The notes beneath the pieces are model-generated. The model had not been told where the DNA came from. It saw nothing but the letters and a program-made list of their open reading frames with translations, and ran no database searches. Source: Streptomyces sp. NRRL B-1140 (GTDB lineage Bacteria; Actinomycetota; Actinomycetes; Streptomycetales; Streptomycetaceae). From it: a stretch of 64,000 nt of DNA. The position numbers and the translations under genes were made by a program. Below, in pieces: positions 36,823 to 45,821 of this stretch (position 1 is the stretch's first letter; each line of letters opens with the position of its first letter). Location of the stretch: positions 1 to 64,000 of the forward strand of contig NZ_LGEA01000090.1 in NCBI RefSeq assembly GCF_001280065.1, read 5' to 3'.

Positions 36823-37729
36823 GGCCGTAGGTCTCCTCAGCCTTCCAGAAGTAGATGAAGCCGCCGACGCCGGCGAGCAGTGCCCAGCCGGCCGCGATCG
36901 CCCAGACGTGGGCGGGGAGCTGGCTCGCGTGGAAGCTGTCGATCAGGGCGAAGCGCATCAGGTCGATGTACACGGCCGCCGGATTGGTCGCCAGCGCGAT
37001 CTTCACCACGTGGGGCAGGCTGTCCTTCTGGGCCAGCTTGTCGATGCTCCACATGACGCCCGAGACGTACATCCAGGTGCGCAGGACGAACGGCATCAGC
37101 TGGGCGATGTCGGGTGTCTTGGCGCCCATCCGGGCCATGACCATCGAGACGCCCGCGTTGAACGTGAACTGCAGGAACAGGGCCGGCAGTGCCAGCAGCC
37201 AGGAGGCGGAGACCGGCACGCCGAAGCAGAGCAGGATGACGATCAGCGCGCCCATCGAGAACAGCAGCTGCTGGAGCTGCTGGAGGCAGAAGGAGATCGG
37301 CAGCGCGGCGCGCGGGAAGTGCAGGGCCCGCACCAGGCCGAGGTTGCCGGAGATCGCGCGGGTGCCCGCCATGATCGAGCTCTGCGTGAACGTCCAGATG
37401 AACACGCCCGTGACCAGGAACGGGATGTAGTCCGGCACGCCGTGCTTGGTACCGAGCAGCACGCCGAAGATGAAGTAATAGACCGCCGCGTTCAGCAACG
37501 GGGTCATCACCTGCCAGACCTGGCCGAGCTTCGCCTGGCTGTACTGCGCGGTGAGCTTGGCGGTGGCGAACGCGGTGATGAAGTGGCGGCGGGCCCACAG
37601 CTGCCGGACGTACTCGGGCAGGGAGGGCCGCGCGCCGCTGACCGTGAGGCCGTGGCGGGCGGCGAGGGCCGCGAGGTCGTGGTCGGCCTGGGCCGGGGGC
37701 TGGGGCGGTGTGTGGAGGACCGTACTCAC
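36815..37729 (-). CDS. TagG-type ABC transporter permease (wall polymer export)
   Basis: 304 residues. ABC-2 permease with six hydrophobic segments (about residues 65-290). Typical features are the N-terminal amphipathic EYVRQLWARRHFI, KLGQVWQVMTPLLNAAVYYFIFG, and FWKAEETYGRG at the end. It forms the membrane channel partner of the ATP-binding protein. It overlaps that gene by eight bases, so the two are one transcript starting in the 192-base region shared with the divergent TetR gene. Confidence 0.92.
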   Translation of the reverse strand: MSTVLHTPPQPPAQADHDLAALAARHGLTVSGARPSLPEYVRQLWARRHFITAFATAKLTAQYSQAKLGQVWQVMTPLLNAAVYYFIFGVLLGTKHGVPDYIPFLVTGVFIWTFTQSSIMAGTRAISGNLGLVRALHFPRAALPISFCLQQLQQLLFSMGALIVILLCFGVPVSASWLLALPALFLQFTFNAGVSMVMARMGAKTPDIAQLMPFVLRTWMYVSGVMWSIDKLAQKDSLPHVVKIALATNPAAVYIDLMRFALIDSFHASQLPAHVWAIAAGWALLAGVGGFIYFWKAEETYGRG

Positions 37730-37841
37730 ATCCGCTGCTTTCGCTCGGGGGAGGGGTGCGGGGCTGGGGCCCGGGGTCCGTGAGGTCCGGAGAGGGTCGT
37801 TCTCTTGCCGGGTTCTTCACGAACTCTTACGTCGGGACGGG

Positions 37842-37906
37842 ACCGTATCGTCGTAACGGGAGCGTACGTCGGATGAACGTCGGAACGCAACCGTTTCGTC
37901 GTGACG
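37842..37906. promoter_or_regulatory. Paired 17-bp sites upstream of the TetR gene, candidate operators
   Basis: ACCGTATCGTCGTAACG (37842-37858) and ACCGTTTCGTCGTGACG (37890-37906) differ at two positions and are 48 bases apart. Each has partial dyad symmetry (CCGT-CG ... CG-ACGG in the first). The second ends four bases before a TATGCT hexamer (37910-37915) placed six bases before the TetR ATG. They lie between tagG-like and the TetR gene, so the regulator may control both. Inferred from sequence only. Confidence 0.5.
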
Positions 37907-37921
37907 CCCTATGCTGTCGGC

Positions 37922-38548
37922 ATGACGACGAACCCCGACGAGCCCCAGCAGTCACCGCGTCGCCGGGCCCCCGCGGGGGCGGCCGTACTGCGGGAGGACG
38001 TGACGGAAGCGATCCGGGCGGCCGTCTTCGAGGAGCTCGCGGCCGTCGGCTACGCGCGGATGTCCATCGAGGGGATCGCACGCCGGGCGGGGGTCGGGAA
38101 GACGGCGGTGTACCGCCGCTGGCGCTCCAAGCTGCACCTGGTTCTCGACATCGTCTCGGCGCTCGCCGTGCAGGGCCTGCCCGTGCCGGACACCGGCTCC
38201 CTGGAGGGCGACCTGCGGCTGCTGTACGAGGTGACGTCCCGCGCCCTGCGCCACCCCGTCGCCTCGCAGGTCATCCCCGACCTCCAGGCGGAGGCGGCCC
38301 GCAACCCGGAGATCGCCGAGGCCATGCAGAAGGCCCTGCGGGAGGGCCAGGACGGCGTGGCCACCGGCATCGTGACCGCGGCGGAACGCCGCGGCGAGCT
38401 GCGCGAGGGCGTCGACCACGACCTCGCCCTCGACCTGATCTCCGGTCCCCTCTACTGGCGCTCGGTGGTGATCCGCAGCCCGAAGCTCCCGAAGGGGTAC
38501 CTGGGCGCCCTGGCCCGGGCCACGTCGGAGGGTCTGAAGGCGCTGTAG
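37922..38548 (+). CDS. TetR/AcrR family transcriptional regulator
   Basis: 208 residues from ATG 37922, probably leaderless (TATGCT six bases upstream, no Shine-Dalgarno). The N-terminal HTH (about 30-75) reads MSIEGIARRAGVGKTAVYRRWRSK. A helical ligand domain follows, with the TetR_C segment LDLISGPLYWRSVVI. Probably a repressor of itself and perhaps of the divergent wall-polymer exporter genes. The ligand is unknown. Confidence 0.92.
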   Translation: MTTNPDEPQQSPRRRAPAGAAVLREDVTEAIRAAVFEELAAVGYARMSIEGIARRAGVGKTAVYRRWRSKLHLVLDIVSALAVQGLPVPDTGSLEGDLRLLYEVTSRALRHPVASQVIPDLQAEAARNPEIAEAMQKALREGQDGVATGIVTAAERRGELREGVDHDLALDLISGPLYWRSVVIRSPKLPKGYLGALARATSEGLKAL

Positions 38549-38575
38549 GGCGGGCCCGTCAGGGGGACCCCGTTC

Positions 38576-38609
38576 GAGTGAACCCCGGCAAGGGCCCCGG
38601 GGCTCACTC
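38576..38609. terminator. Bidirectional terminator between the TetR gene and galE
   Basis: The 13-base arm 38576-38588 (GAGTGAACCCCGG) pairs with 38597-38609 (CCGGGGCTCACTC) with one mismatch around an 8-base loop. It lies between convergent genes and can serve both. Confidence 0.82.
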
Positions 38610-38623
38610 AGAGGCCGGGCGGA

Positions 38624-39604
38624 TCAGCCCCGCCGTGCCTCCGGGTGAAGCCGCACCCACCCCTCCCACGCCGACGTGATCATGTCCTGCACGTCCAACC
38701 GGGCCTTCCAGCCCAGCTCCGCGGCCGCGCGGTCGGCGGAGGCGACCACGCGGGCCGGGTCGCCCGGGCGGCGGGGGAGGACGGCCGGCGGCCGGTCGTG
38801 GCCGGTGACCGCGTTGATGCGGTCGATCATCTCGCGGACGGAGACGCCCTCGCCCCGGCCGATGTTGAGCGTCAGGTCGCGGCCGGGGGAGGAGCGCAGC
38901 ACCCGGGCCGCCGCGACATGGGCCTCTGCCAGGTCGACGACGTGGATGTAGTCGCGCACGCAGGTGCCGTCCGGGGTCGGGTAGTCGTCGCCGAAGACGC
39001 TCGGCGGCGCGGCCTCCGTGAGTCTTTCGAAGACCATCGGCACGAGGTTGTAGACGCCGGTGTCCGCCAGTTCCGGGTCCGCCGCGCCCGCCACGTTGAA
39101 GTAGCGCAGGGACGCCGTCGACAGTCCGGTCGCCCGGCCCGTCGCACGGACCAGCCACTCACCGGCCAGCTTGGTCTCGCCGTACGGCGACAGGGGCTCG
39201 CACGGCGTCTCCTCGGTGACCAGGTCCACGTCCGGCATGCCGTACACCGCCGCCGAGGAGGAGAAGACGAGGGAGCGCACGTCCGCCGCCGTCACGGCGT
39301 CGAGCAGCACCCGCAGGCCCTCGACGTTCTCCCGGTAGTAGTGCAGCGGCCGTTCGACGGACTCGCCCACCTGCTTCTTCGCCGCGAGGTGGACGACGCC
39401 GGTGACCGAGTGGTCCGCGAGGGTGCGGGCGAGCCGCTCGGCGTCCAGGGTCGAGCCCACCACCAGCGGCACCCCCTCGGGCACGCGCGCGGCGATGCCG
39501 GTGGACAGGTCGTCGTACACCACGACCCGTTCGCCCGCCGCGGTCATCGCCCGTACGACGTGCGCGCCGATGTAACCGGCGCCGCCGGTGATCAACCAGG
39601 TCAT
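38624..39604 (-). CDS. galE: UDP-glucose 4-epimerase
   Basis: 326 residues. Extended short-chain dehydrogenase fold with the N-terminal NAD-binding GGAGYIG, AAKKQVGES after strand 3, catalytic Ser/Tyr/Lys in SSSAAVYG and SPYGETK, and the substrate part LRYFNVAGA. It interconverts UDP-glucose and UDP-galactose (or the N-acetyl forms) and would feed glycosyltransferases in this region. Start ATG 39604. The next gene upstream on the same strand ends 87 bases away. Confidence 0.93.
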   Translation of the reverse strand: MTWLITGGAGYIGAHVVRAMTAAGERVVVYDDLSTGIAARVPEGVPLVVGSTLDAERLARTLADHSVTGVVHLAAKKQVGESVERPLHYYRENVEGLRVLLDAVTAADVRSLVFSSSAAVYGMPDVDLVTEETPCEPLSPYGETKLAGEWLVRATGRATGLSTASLRYFNVAGAADPELADTGVYNLVPMVFERLTEAAPPSVFGDDYPTPDGTCVRDYIHVVDLAEAHVAAARVLRSSPGRDLTLNIGRGEGVSVREMIDRINAVTGHDRPPAVLPRRPGDPARVVASADRAAAELGWKARLDVQDMITSAWEGWVRLHPEARRG

Positions 39605-39691
39605 GTGCGGCCGTCCCCTCGTCAGTTGGCCCGTGGTGGTGGTGCTGCGCGCTGATCCGTCGCTGTCGCTGTCGTCGCCGTCGTCGTGCCT

Positions 39692-41371
39692 TCAGTGAAG
39701 CAGGCGGCGCAGCCGGGCGCGTACGACCGACAGCACACCGCGTACGCCGGGCGCCACCCGCAGCGCCAGCGCACCGGAGTGGGTGGAGTACGGCTGAACG
39801 AGTACCACGCCCAGCCGGGCGTTCGGGACGGCGCGGCGGCGCAGCAGACCGGCGCCCCGCAGAGCGTGCGCCGTGACGTCCCGGCTCGCGCCGTCACGGA
39901 AGCGGACGCGAAGGCGCAGGTCCCAGGTGCCCGCGCCGAGCGCGGCCAGTGCGCCGAGGTCGACGGCCGTCTCCCCCGACCAGGTGGCCTCGCGCCCCTC
40001 GGGTCCGGCGGTCCCCGCGGCCCCGGGCCGCGCCCCCGCACACGCCGCGAGCGCCACCCTCGCACCCCGGACCACCACGTCACCGTCGTCCCGGTGCCGC
40101 CACTCCACCTCCAGCGCCTCCGGCCCCGCCTGCGCCGCCCGCCCGTACAGCTCGTGCAGGCGCAGCCGCAGCCGGGTGCCCCGCGCGCCAGGCCGCAGCT
40201 CGCCGTCGACGGCGAAGGGCAGCGCCCGCACCGGCCGGGCCTGAAGGGGTTCCAGGGAGACCTGCGGGAGGCCGTGCGACCAGACGGGCGTGCCGTCCGC
40301 GGCGCGGGCGTACGGCGGGCACAGGCGGGCCGGACGGGCCGCGAGCTCCCGCAGCCGGAGCAGGTCGCACGGCTCCGGGGAGGCCAGGACGACCCGCCCG
40401 ATCAGCCGGCCGGGAGCGGCCGGGTTGCGGGCCCAGTCGTCGGCGTCGTACTCCGCGAGGTGCGCCCGCGTGAGCTCCCACCAGGCGCGCTGGTACGCGG
40501 CGTCGCGCAACCCCAGTTCGCGCACGTACATCCGCAGGTCGTGGTCGAGGAACTTGGCGCGTACGGCCCGCGCGAGTTCCTTCTGCCCGGCGCCCAGCAG
40601 CACCTCGTACGCCTGTCGGCACGCCTGGGTGCGGGCCCGCCAGTTCTCCACACCGGCGCGGTCCAGGGAGATCGACAGCCGCCCGGCGGACCGGCGCACG
40701 TGCCAGACGTAGACCCGGTCCGGGACCAGGGCGATGCGCGGGACCGCGGCCAGCACCCGCGCGCTGAAGACGACGTCCTCGTACGGGAAGCGGCCTTCGG
40801 GGAAGCGGATGCCGTGCGTGCGCAGGAAGTCGGTGCGGTAGAGCTTGTTGACGCAGAGCGTGTCGTGGACCAGGCGAGGTCGCCGCGCGGGGTGCGGTAC
40901 CACGGCGTGCAGCGCGTAGAGGCGCCCCTGCCAGGGGACTTCGCGCCCCGAGGGCAGCTCCCGGCGTACGCACAGGCCGCCCGCGACCTCCGCGTGCGCG
41001 CCCTCGGCCGCCCGCAGCAGCGCCTCGACCGCGCCGGGCGGCAGGATGTCGTCGCTGTCCAGGAACATCACGTACGGCGAGGTCACCGCGCCGAGCCCGG
41101 TGTTGCGCGGGGTGCCGCAGCCGCCGCTGTTGACCCGGCGGCGGATCACCTTGAGCCGGGGTTCCGAGGCGGCGAGCCGTTCCAGCAGGCCGGCGCTGCC
41201 GTCCTGGGAGCAGTCGTCGACCGCCACCACCTCGCGCACGGCCAGCCCCTGGGCGAGCGCCGAGCGCACGGCGTCGGTCACATGGGCGGCGTCGTCATGA
41301 CCGATCACCACGACGGCCACCCGGGAACGCGGCGTCCGGGTGGCCCGCTCGGTCTCGCCCTCGGCATTCAT
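39692..41371 (-). CDS. Family 2 glycosyltransferase with C-terminal extension
   Basis: 559 residues from ATG 41371, or 560 from the adjoining GTG 41374. TACGAT ends six bases before the GTG and there is no Shine-Dalgarno, so a leaderless GTG start is plausible. The GT-A domain (about 20-240) has VAVVVIGHDDAAHV, VDDCSQDGS, NSGGCGTPRNTGL and the DxD in MFLDSDDILPPG. The C-terminal half is Arg/Ala-rich with beta-strand patterns, similar in layout to the enzyme at 32074. It probably modifies the same lipid-linked wall polymer. Diverges from the membrane glycosyltransferase at 41463. Confidence 0.87.
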   Translation of the reverse strand: MNAEGETERATRTPRSRVAVVVIGHDDAAHVTDAVRSALAQGLAVREVVAVDDCSQDGSAGLLERLAASEPRLKVIRRRVNSGGCGTPRNTGLGAVTSPYVMFLDSDDILPPGAVEALLRAAEGAHAEVAGGLCVRRELPSGREVPWQGRLYALHAVVPHPARRPRLVHDTLCVNKLYRTDFLRTHGIRFPEGRFPYEDVVFSARVLAAVPRIALVPDRVYVWHVRRSAGRLSISLDRAGVENWRARTQACRQAYEVLLGAGQKELARAVRAKFLDHDLRMYVRELGLRDAAYQRAWWELTRAHLAEYDADDWARNPAAPGRLIGRVVLASPEPCDLLRLRELAARPARLCPPYARAADGTPVWSHGLPQVSLEPLQARPVRALPFAVDGELRPGARGTRLRLRLHELYGRAAQAGPEALEVEWRHRDDGDVVVRGARVALAACAGARPGAAGTAGPEGREATWSGETAVDLGALAALGAGTWDLRLRVRFRDGASRDVTAHALRGAGLLRRRAVPNARLGVVLVQPYSTHSGALALRVAPGVRGVLSVVRARLRRLLH

Positions 41372-41462
41372 CACTGTGGATCGTAAGCCGGGTGAATGAC
41401 ATGAAAGTGGTAACACACCACCAAACCTCCGCGAACCCTCAGATTCGGCACAGAATCGGGCC

Positions 41463-43148
41463 GTGAAGAGCGGACGGTGGAGGGGGAGCTGCAGCTTCGC
41501 CACGGGGGCGCTGCCCGTGGCGGTGCCCATGGCGGTGATGCTCGCGACCGGGCTGTGGGGACTGGACCGCGGGGGCATGTGGGGAGACGAGAGCGTCACC
41601 TTCCAGGTCGCGCAGCGCACCGTTCCGCAGATCTGGCGGCTGCTGCACGACGTGGACGCGGTACACGGCCTGTACTACCTGTTCATGCACGCCGTCCTCG
41701 CCCTCCACCCGGACGAGGTCGTGCTGCGCCTGCCGTCGGTGTGCGCGGCGACGGCGACCGCCGGCCTGGTCGCGGCCCTGGGCGTCCGGCTGGCCGGGCC
41801 CCGGGTCGGCCTGGCGGCCGGTGCCCTCTACGCGATCACCCCGATGGCCGGCCACTACGCCCAGGAGGGACGGTCGTACGCGCTGGTCGCGGGGGGAGTG
41901 GCAGGGGCGACGCTGCTGCTCCTGAGGGCCGTGGAGGGGGCGGGGGCCCGGGCGTGGTGGGGGTACGGGACGGTCGTCGCCCTGACCTGTGCGCTGCACG
42001 AGCTGGCGGTGCCGGTGCTGGGCGCGCACGCGCTGACGCTGGCGCTGCTGCGGGTGCCGAGGAGGCTGTGGTCCGGCTGGGGGCGCGCGGCGGGGGCGGC
42101 GGCGCTGCTTCTCCTGCCGCTGGTGTGGGTGTCGCAGGGGCAGGCCGGTCAGGTGTCGTGGCTCGTGCCGCCCGGGTGGGACCGGGTCGACAGGCTCGCC
42201 CGCAACTTCGCCCCCGGCCCGGCGGGGCCGGTGTTCTGGGGTGCGTCGCTGCTGATGGTCCTGGGACTCCGGGAGCGGCGCACGGCCGCGGTCGCGGTAC
42301 CGCTGCTGCTCGTGCCGCCGGGGATCCTGATGGCCGTGTCGCAGGTCCGGCCGCTCTACCACGACCGGTACGTGCTCTATGCGCTGGCGGGCGCGTCCCT
42401 GCTGGCCGCGGCGGGGGCCGGGCGAGTGGGCCGGGCGCTGGAGCGGGTGCTGACGAGGGTGCCGGTCGGTGGGTGGCCGGTGAGTGGTGTCGGGCTGCGG
42501 GGGCGGTTCGGCGCGCCACGGGTGCGGGCCCTCGTGGGCGTCACCGGCGTGCTCGCCCTCGTCGGCACCTTCCTGACTCAGCTCCCCGTGCACCGTCAGG
42601 ACCGCTCCGCCGCGCACCGCCCGGACAACCTCGCCGTGGTCTCCGAGCTCGCCGTCCGCCGGATGCGCCCTGGTGACCCGGTGCTGTTCGTGCCGTCGGT
42701 CGGAAGGCTCGCAGCGCTGGCCTACCCCAAGGGGTTCCGGCGGGTGCGGGACATCGCGCTGCGGGAGTCCGCGCCCCGCTCCGGGACCTTGTGGGGCAGG
42801 GAAGCGACCCCCGGGGAACTGCGCCGGCGGCTCGCCTCGGTGGACCGCGTCTGGGTCGTCGCCGAGGCGCACGTGCTGAACCCACGCCGGCCCCCGGCCG
42901 ATCCGGTCGAGCGGACCAAGCTCACCGTCCTGGGGAAGGAGTTCACCGTCCGGGAGGAACACACCCGGGACGGGGTGGTCCTCCGCCTCCACGTCCGGCG
43001 GCAGCCGGGCGGCACCCCGCCCGGTGGGCAGGCCGGCACCCCGCCCGATGTGCCGGCAGGCGACCCGCGCGGCGCGGCTACGACGGCCCGGCCGGTGCCC
43101 CGCTCTGGTGCTCCGCGAGCGCCGCGGCGGCGTCGAGGGCGGTGGTGA
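41463..43148 (+). CDS. Family 39-type membrane glycosyltransferase (GT-C)
   Basis: 561 residues from GTG 41463. About ten membrane helices in residues 15-385. The first loop holds the acidic GT-C catalytic signature [30 protein letters not shown] and [14 protein letters not shown] are typical of GT39/PMT-ArnT-like transferases that use polyprenyl-phosphate sugar donors outside the membrane. The extracytoplasmic C-terminus ends in a Pro/Arg-rich run of about 45 residues that reads antisense through the last 71 bases of ohrR. Acceptor unknown, probably a wall polymer or protein. Confidence 0.85.
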   Translation: MKSGRWRGSCSFATGALPVAVPMAVMLATGLWGLDRGGMWGDESVTFQVAQRTVPQIWRLLHDVDAVHGLYYLFMHAVLALHPDEVVLRLPSVCAATATAGLVAALGVRLAGPRVGLAAGALYAITPMAGHYAQEGRSYALVAGGVAGATLLLLRAVEGAGARAWWGYGTVVALTCALHELAVPVLGAHALTLALLRVPRRLWSGWGRAAGAAALLLLPLVWVSQGQAGQVSWLVPPGWDRVDRLARNFAPGPAGPVFWGASLLMVLGLRERRTAAVAVPLLLVPPGILMAVSQVRPLYHDRYVLYALAGASLLAAAGAGRVGRALERVLTRVPVGGWPVSGVGLRGRFGAPRVRALVGVTGVLALVGTFLTQLPVHRQDRSAAHRPDNLAVVSELAVRRMRPGDPVLFVPSVGRLAALAYPKGFRRVRDIALRESAPRSGTLWGREATPGELRRRLASVDRVWVVAEAHVLNPRRPPADPVERTKLTVLGKEFTVREEHTRDGVVLRLHVRRQPGGTPPGGQAGTPPDVPAGDPRGAATTARPVPRSGAPRAPRRRRGRW

Positions 43149-43593
43149 GTTCGTCGAGGCGGGCGCGCAGGGCGCGGACCTCCTCCGGCCCGAAGCCGGT
43201 CGAGGACGCGATCCGGCGCGGGACCTGCAGTGCCCGGCCGCGCAGCGCGACGCCCTCCTCGGTCAGCCGTACCTCCACCGACCGCTCGTCGCGGGCGCTG
43301 CGCTCCCGGCGCACCAGTCCGGCCGCCTCCAGTCGCTTCAGCAGCGGTGACAGCGTGCCGGAGTCCAGACGCAGGTGCTCGCCGAGCTTCTTCACGGGCA
43401 GCTCGTCGTGCTCCCACAGCACCAGCATCACCAGGTACTGCGGGTAGGTGAGGCCGAGGTCCTTGAGGATTCCGCGGTAGACCCCGTTGAAGGCGCGGGA
43501 GGCCGCGTGCAGGGAGAAGCAGATCTGCTGGTCCAGGCGGAGCCAGTCGTCGTCCGGCGTGTTCATGCCTCCAGGATAGCTCGCGCCCGTCAT
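43078..43593 (-). CDS. ohrR: Organic peroxide-sensing MarR-type repressor OhrR
   Basis: 171 residues from ATG 43593, or 162 from ATG 43566. The latter sits only one base after GGAGG, so the upstream start is at least as likely. The peroxide-sensing cysteine lies in [16 protein letters not shown] near the N-terminus, matching Cys15 of Bacillus OhrR. Tyr residues of the sensing pocket occur in GVYRGIL and [10 protein letters not shown]. The winged helix covers about residues 60-115 ([23 protein letters not shown]). Oxidation releases it from the operator at 43600-43620, derepressing the divergent ohr gene. Its 3' end is overlapped antisense by the glycosyltransferase gene. Confidence 0.93.
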   Translation of the reverse strand: MTGASYPGGMNTPDDDWLRLDQQICFSLHAASRAFNGVYRGILKDLGLTYPQYLVMLVLWEHDELPVKKLGEHLRLDSGTLSPLLKRLEAAGLVRRERSARDERSVEVRLTEEGVALRGRALQVPRRIASSTGFGPEEVRALRARLDELTTALDAAAALAEHQSGAPAGPS

Positions 43594-43599
43594 TCAATT

Positions 43600-43620
43600 G
43601 CGCACAACTAAATTGTGTGC
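43600..43620. promoter_or_regulatory. OhrR operator between ohrR and ohr
   Basis: GCGCACAACT (43600-43609), a central A, and AATTGTGTGC (43611-43620) form a near-perfect dyad, mismatched at two of ten positions. It resembles the AT-rich ACAATT-AATTGT boxes of OhrR regulators. It lies seven bases from the ohrR start and about 70 from ohr, positioned to block both promoters. Confidence 0.8.
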
Positions 43621-43689
43621 TCTAATTCTGGGTGTCAGGCGGCCCGGGAGCGGGCCGCCGAAACGTTGACGTGAGAGGGAAGGTTTTCC

Positions 43690-44092
<403 letters not shown>

Positions 44093-44103
<11 letters not shown>

Positions 44104-45682
44104 GTCCGAAGGACACCGGACCTCGCCCTCCGACCCGCGCCAGCACCTCTCCCGTCCGTCTGCTCCACGCCACCACCACCGCCTCCTCGGGCACCGGGTG
44201 CCAGCGCGTCAGCAGCAACCAGCGCACGTGGTAGCGGCGGACGACGGCGGAACGCTCGGCGCGGGTCGAACCGGGGGCGAGATAGGCGCGCACATCGGCC
44301 GCCCGGCGCTGCCGCTCCCGCTCGTCGAGAGCGGGGTCGGGCCAGATGGGCGCGGCGAGGTTCGGCCCGTACCCGGCGATGGCGTGACTGGCGAAGTACC
44401 CGTCGGTGATGACCACCTCGCCGTGCCCGATGTGCCGGGCCGCCCAGTCGTACGACGGCCAGCGCGTCGGCTGCTCGAACCCCACCGGGTCGGCCGAGCG
44501 CGGCACCACCGCCCCGGCGTGCACGGTGACGAACCCGGCGCACACCCCGGCCGCCGCCGCCCAACCCAGCACCCGTCTCGCACGACGCCAGGGCCGGGGC
44601 GCCGCCAACTCCACCGCCAGGGCGAACTGCAGCGGCACCAGCACGGCCCACAGGGCCCGGGCGTACGTGTAGTGCCCGCTCGCCCAGCCGTACGCCACCA
44701 GCAGGCACTCCAGCAGGAACATCCACACCAGCGGATCGCGCGCCGACCTGCGGGCCCGGACCCACAGCGCGGGCAGGCCGAGCAGCGCGAGCCAGGAATT
44801 GGCGAGCATCCTCTCGTACAGCTGCCGGTGCATCGCGTCCATGCCGGTGTCGCCGACCAGGGTCAGCACGTCGTAGTACGGCCACGCCACCGCGACCGCC
44901 GCGCAGACCGCCCCGGTGAGGAGCCAGCGAGCCACGACCCCGCGGCGCCGGCCGCGCTGCCGGGCCGCCACGATCGCCGCCGCCCCGGTGAGCGCCGAGG
45001 CCGCCGTGACGGGGTGGGTGAGCAGGATCAGCCCGTACAGGGCGCCGATCCCGGCGTACCCCCACCAGCCGCCGAGCCCGCTCGGACCGACGAACCGCAC
45101 GGCGGGGGTGTCCCCCCGCGCGCGGGTGCCCGTCCAGGCCCACGCCCAGAACGTCAGGCCGATGGCGATGGTGGACGGGTAGCCCAGGTTCGTCGTCATC
45201 GACATCAGCCCGAGGTAACCGCTCCACAGGACCCGCGCGGTACCCCACAGCAGCGTCATGAACAGCAGCGCCCACACCGGCGCCCACGGGCGGGGGGTGA
45301 GGGTCCTGACGAAGCGGCCGATCCCCGTCAGCAGCACCAGCAGGTGCACCGGCCCGGCGAGTTTCACGACCTCCCAGCCGGACAGCCCCGTCAGCCGCGC
45401 GAGCACGCCTTGGGCGACGGCGTACGGGCCGTAGTACGGGCTGCCCGCGCCCGGCAGGTCGGCCATGCTGTGGGCCGGGTGCAGCAGGTCCGCCCTGAGG
45501 CGCTCGACGACCGCCGCGTGCTGCCCGGCATCGCAGCACAGCGGGATCCGCCAGTACGCCAGCGTCATCACCAGCCAGAACAGGACGCCGTAGAACCGGT
45601 AGGGGGTGAGCCGTCCGGCGCGGCCGCCGCGCAGCGCCGTCGCGCCGCGCACGGCCCGCCGGACCAGGGCCGGGGCGCTCAC
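44093..45682 (-). CDS. Multi-membrane GT-C-like protein (paralogue of the 30568 gene)
   Basis: 529 residues, about eleven membrane helices (residues 25-395) and a C-terminal extracytoplasmic domain. Shared with the protein at 30568-32034 are the first-loop pattern CDAGQHAAVVERLRADLLHP, WPYYD, MHRQLYERML, SGHYTYARALWAVLVPLQFALAVE and an R-R-Y-H-V-R-W-L-L-L ending. It is the last gene of the minus-strand glycopolymer operon that starts at 54529. It probably transfers or handles a lipid-linked sugar. Exact function unknown. Confidence 0.78.
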
Positions 45683-45821
45683 CGGAGGGCGGAGGGGGTC
45701 TGGGGCATGCGCCGAATGTTCCCGCCCTACGCATGCCCTGACCCCGGATCACTTCATCGAGTGAGGCGGCTACCCCACCTGCCGGTCGTCCGGCTGACAG
45801 CCGCTCCCCACCTGCCGACGC

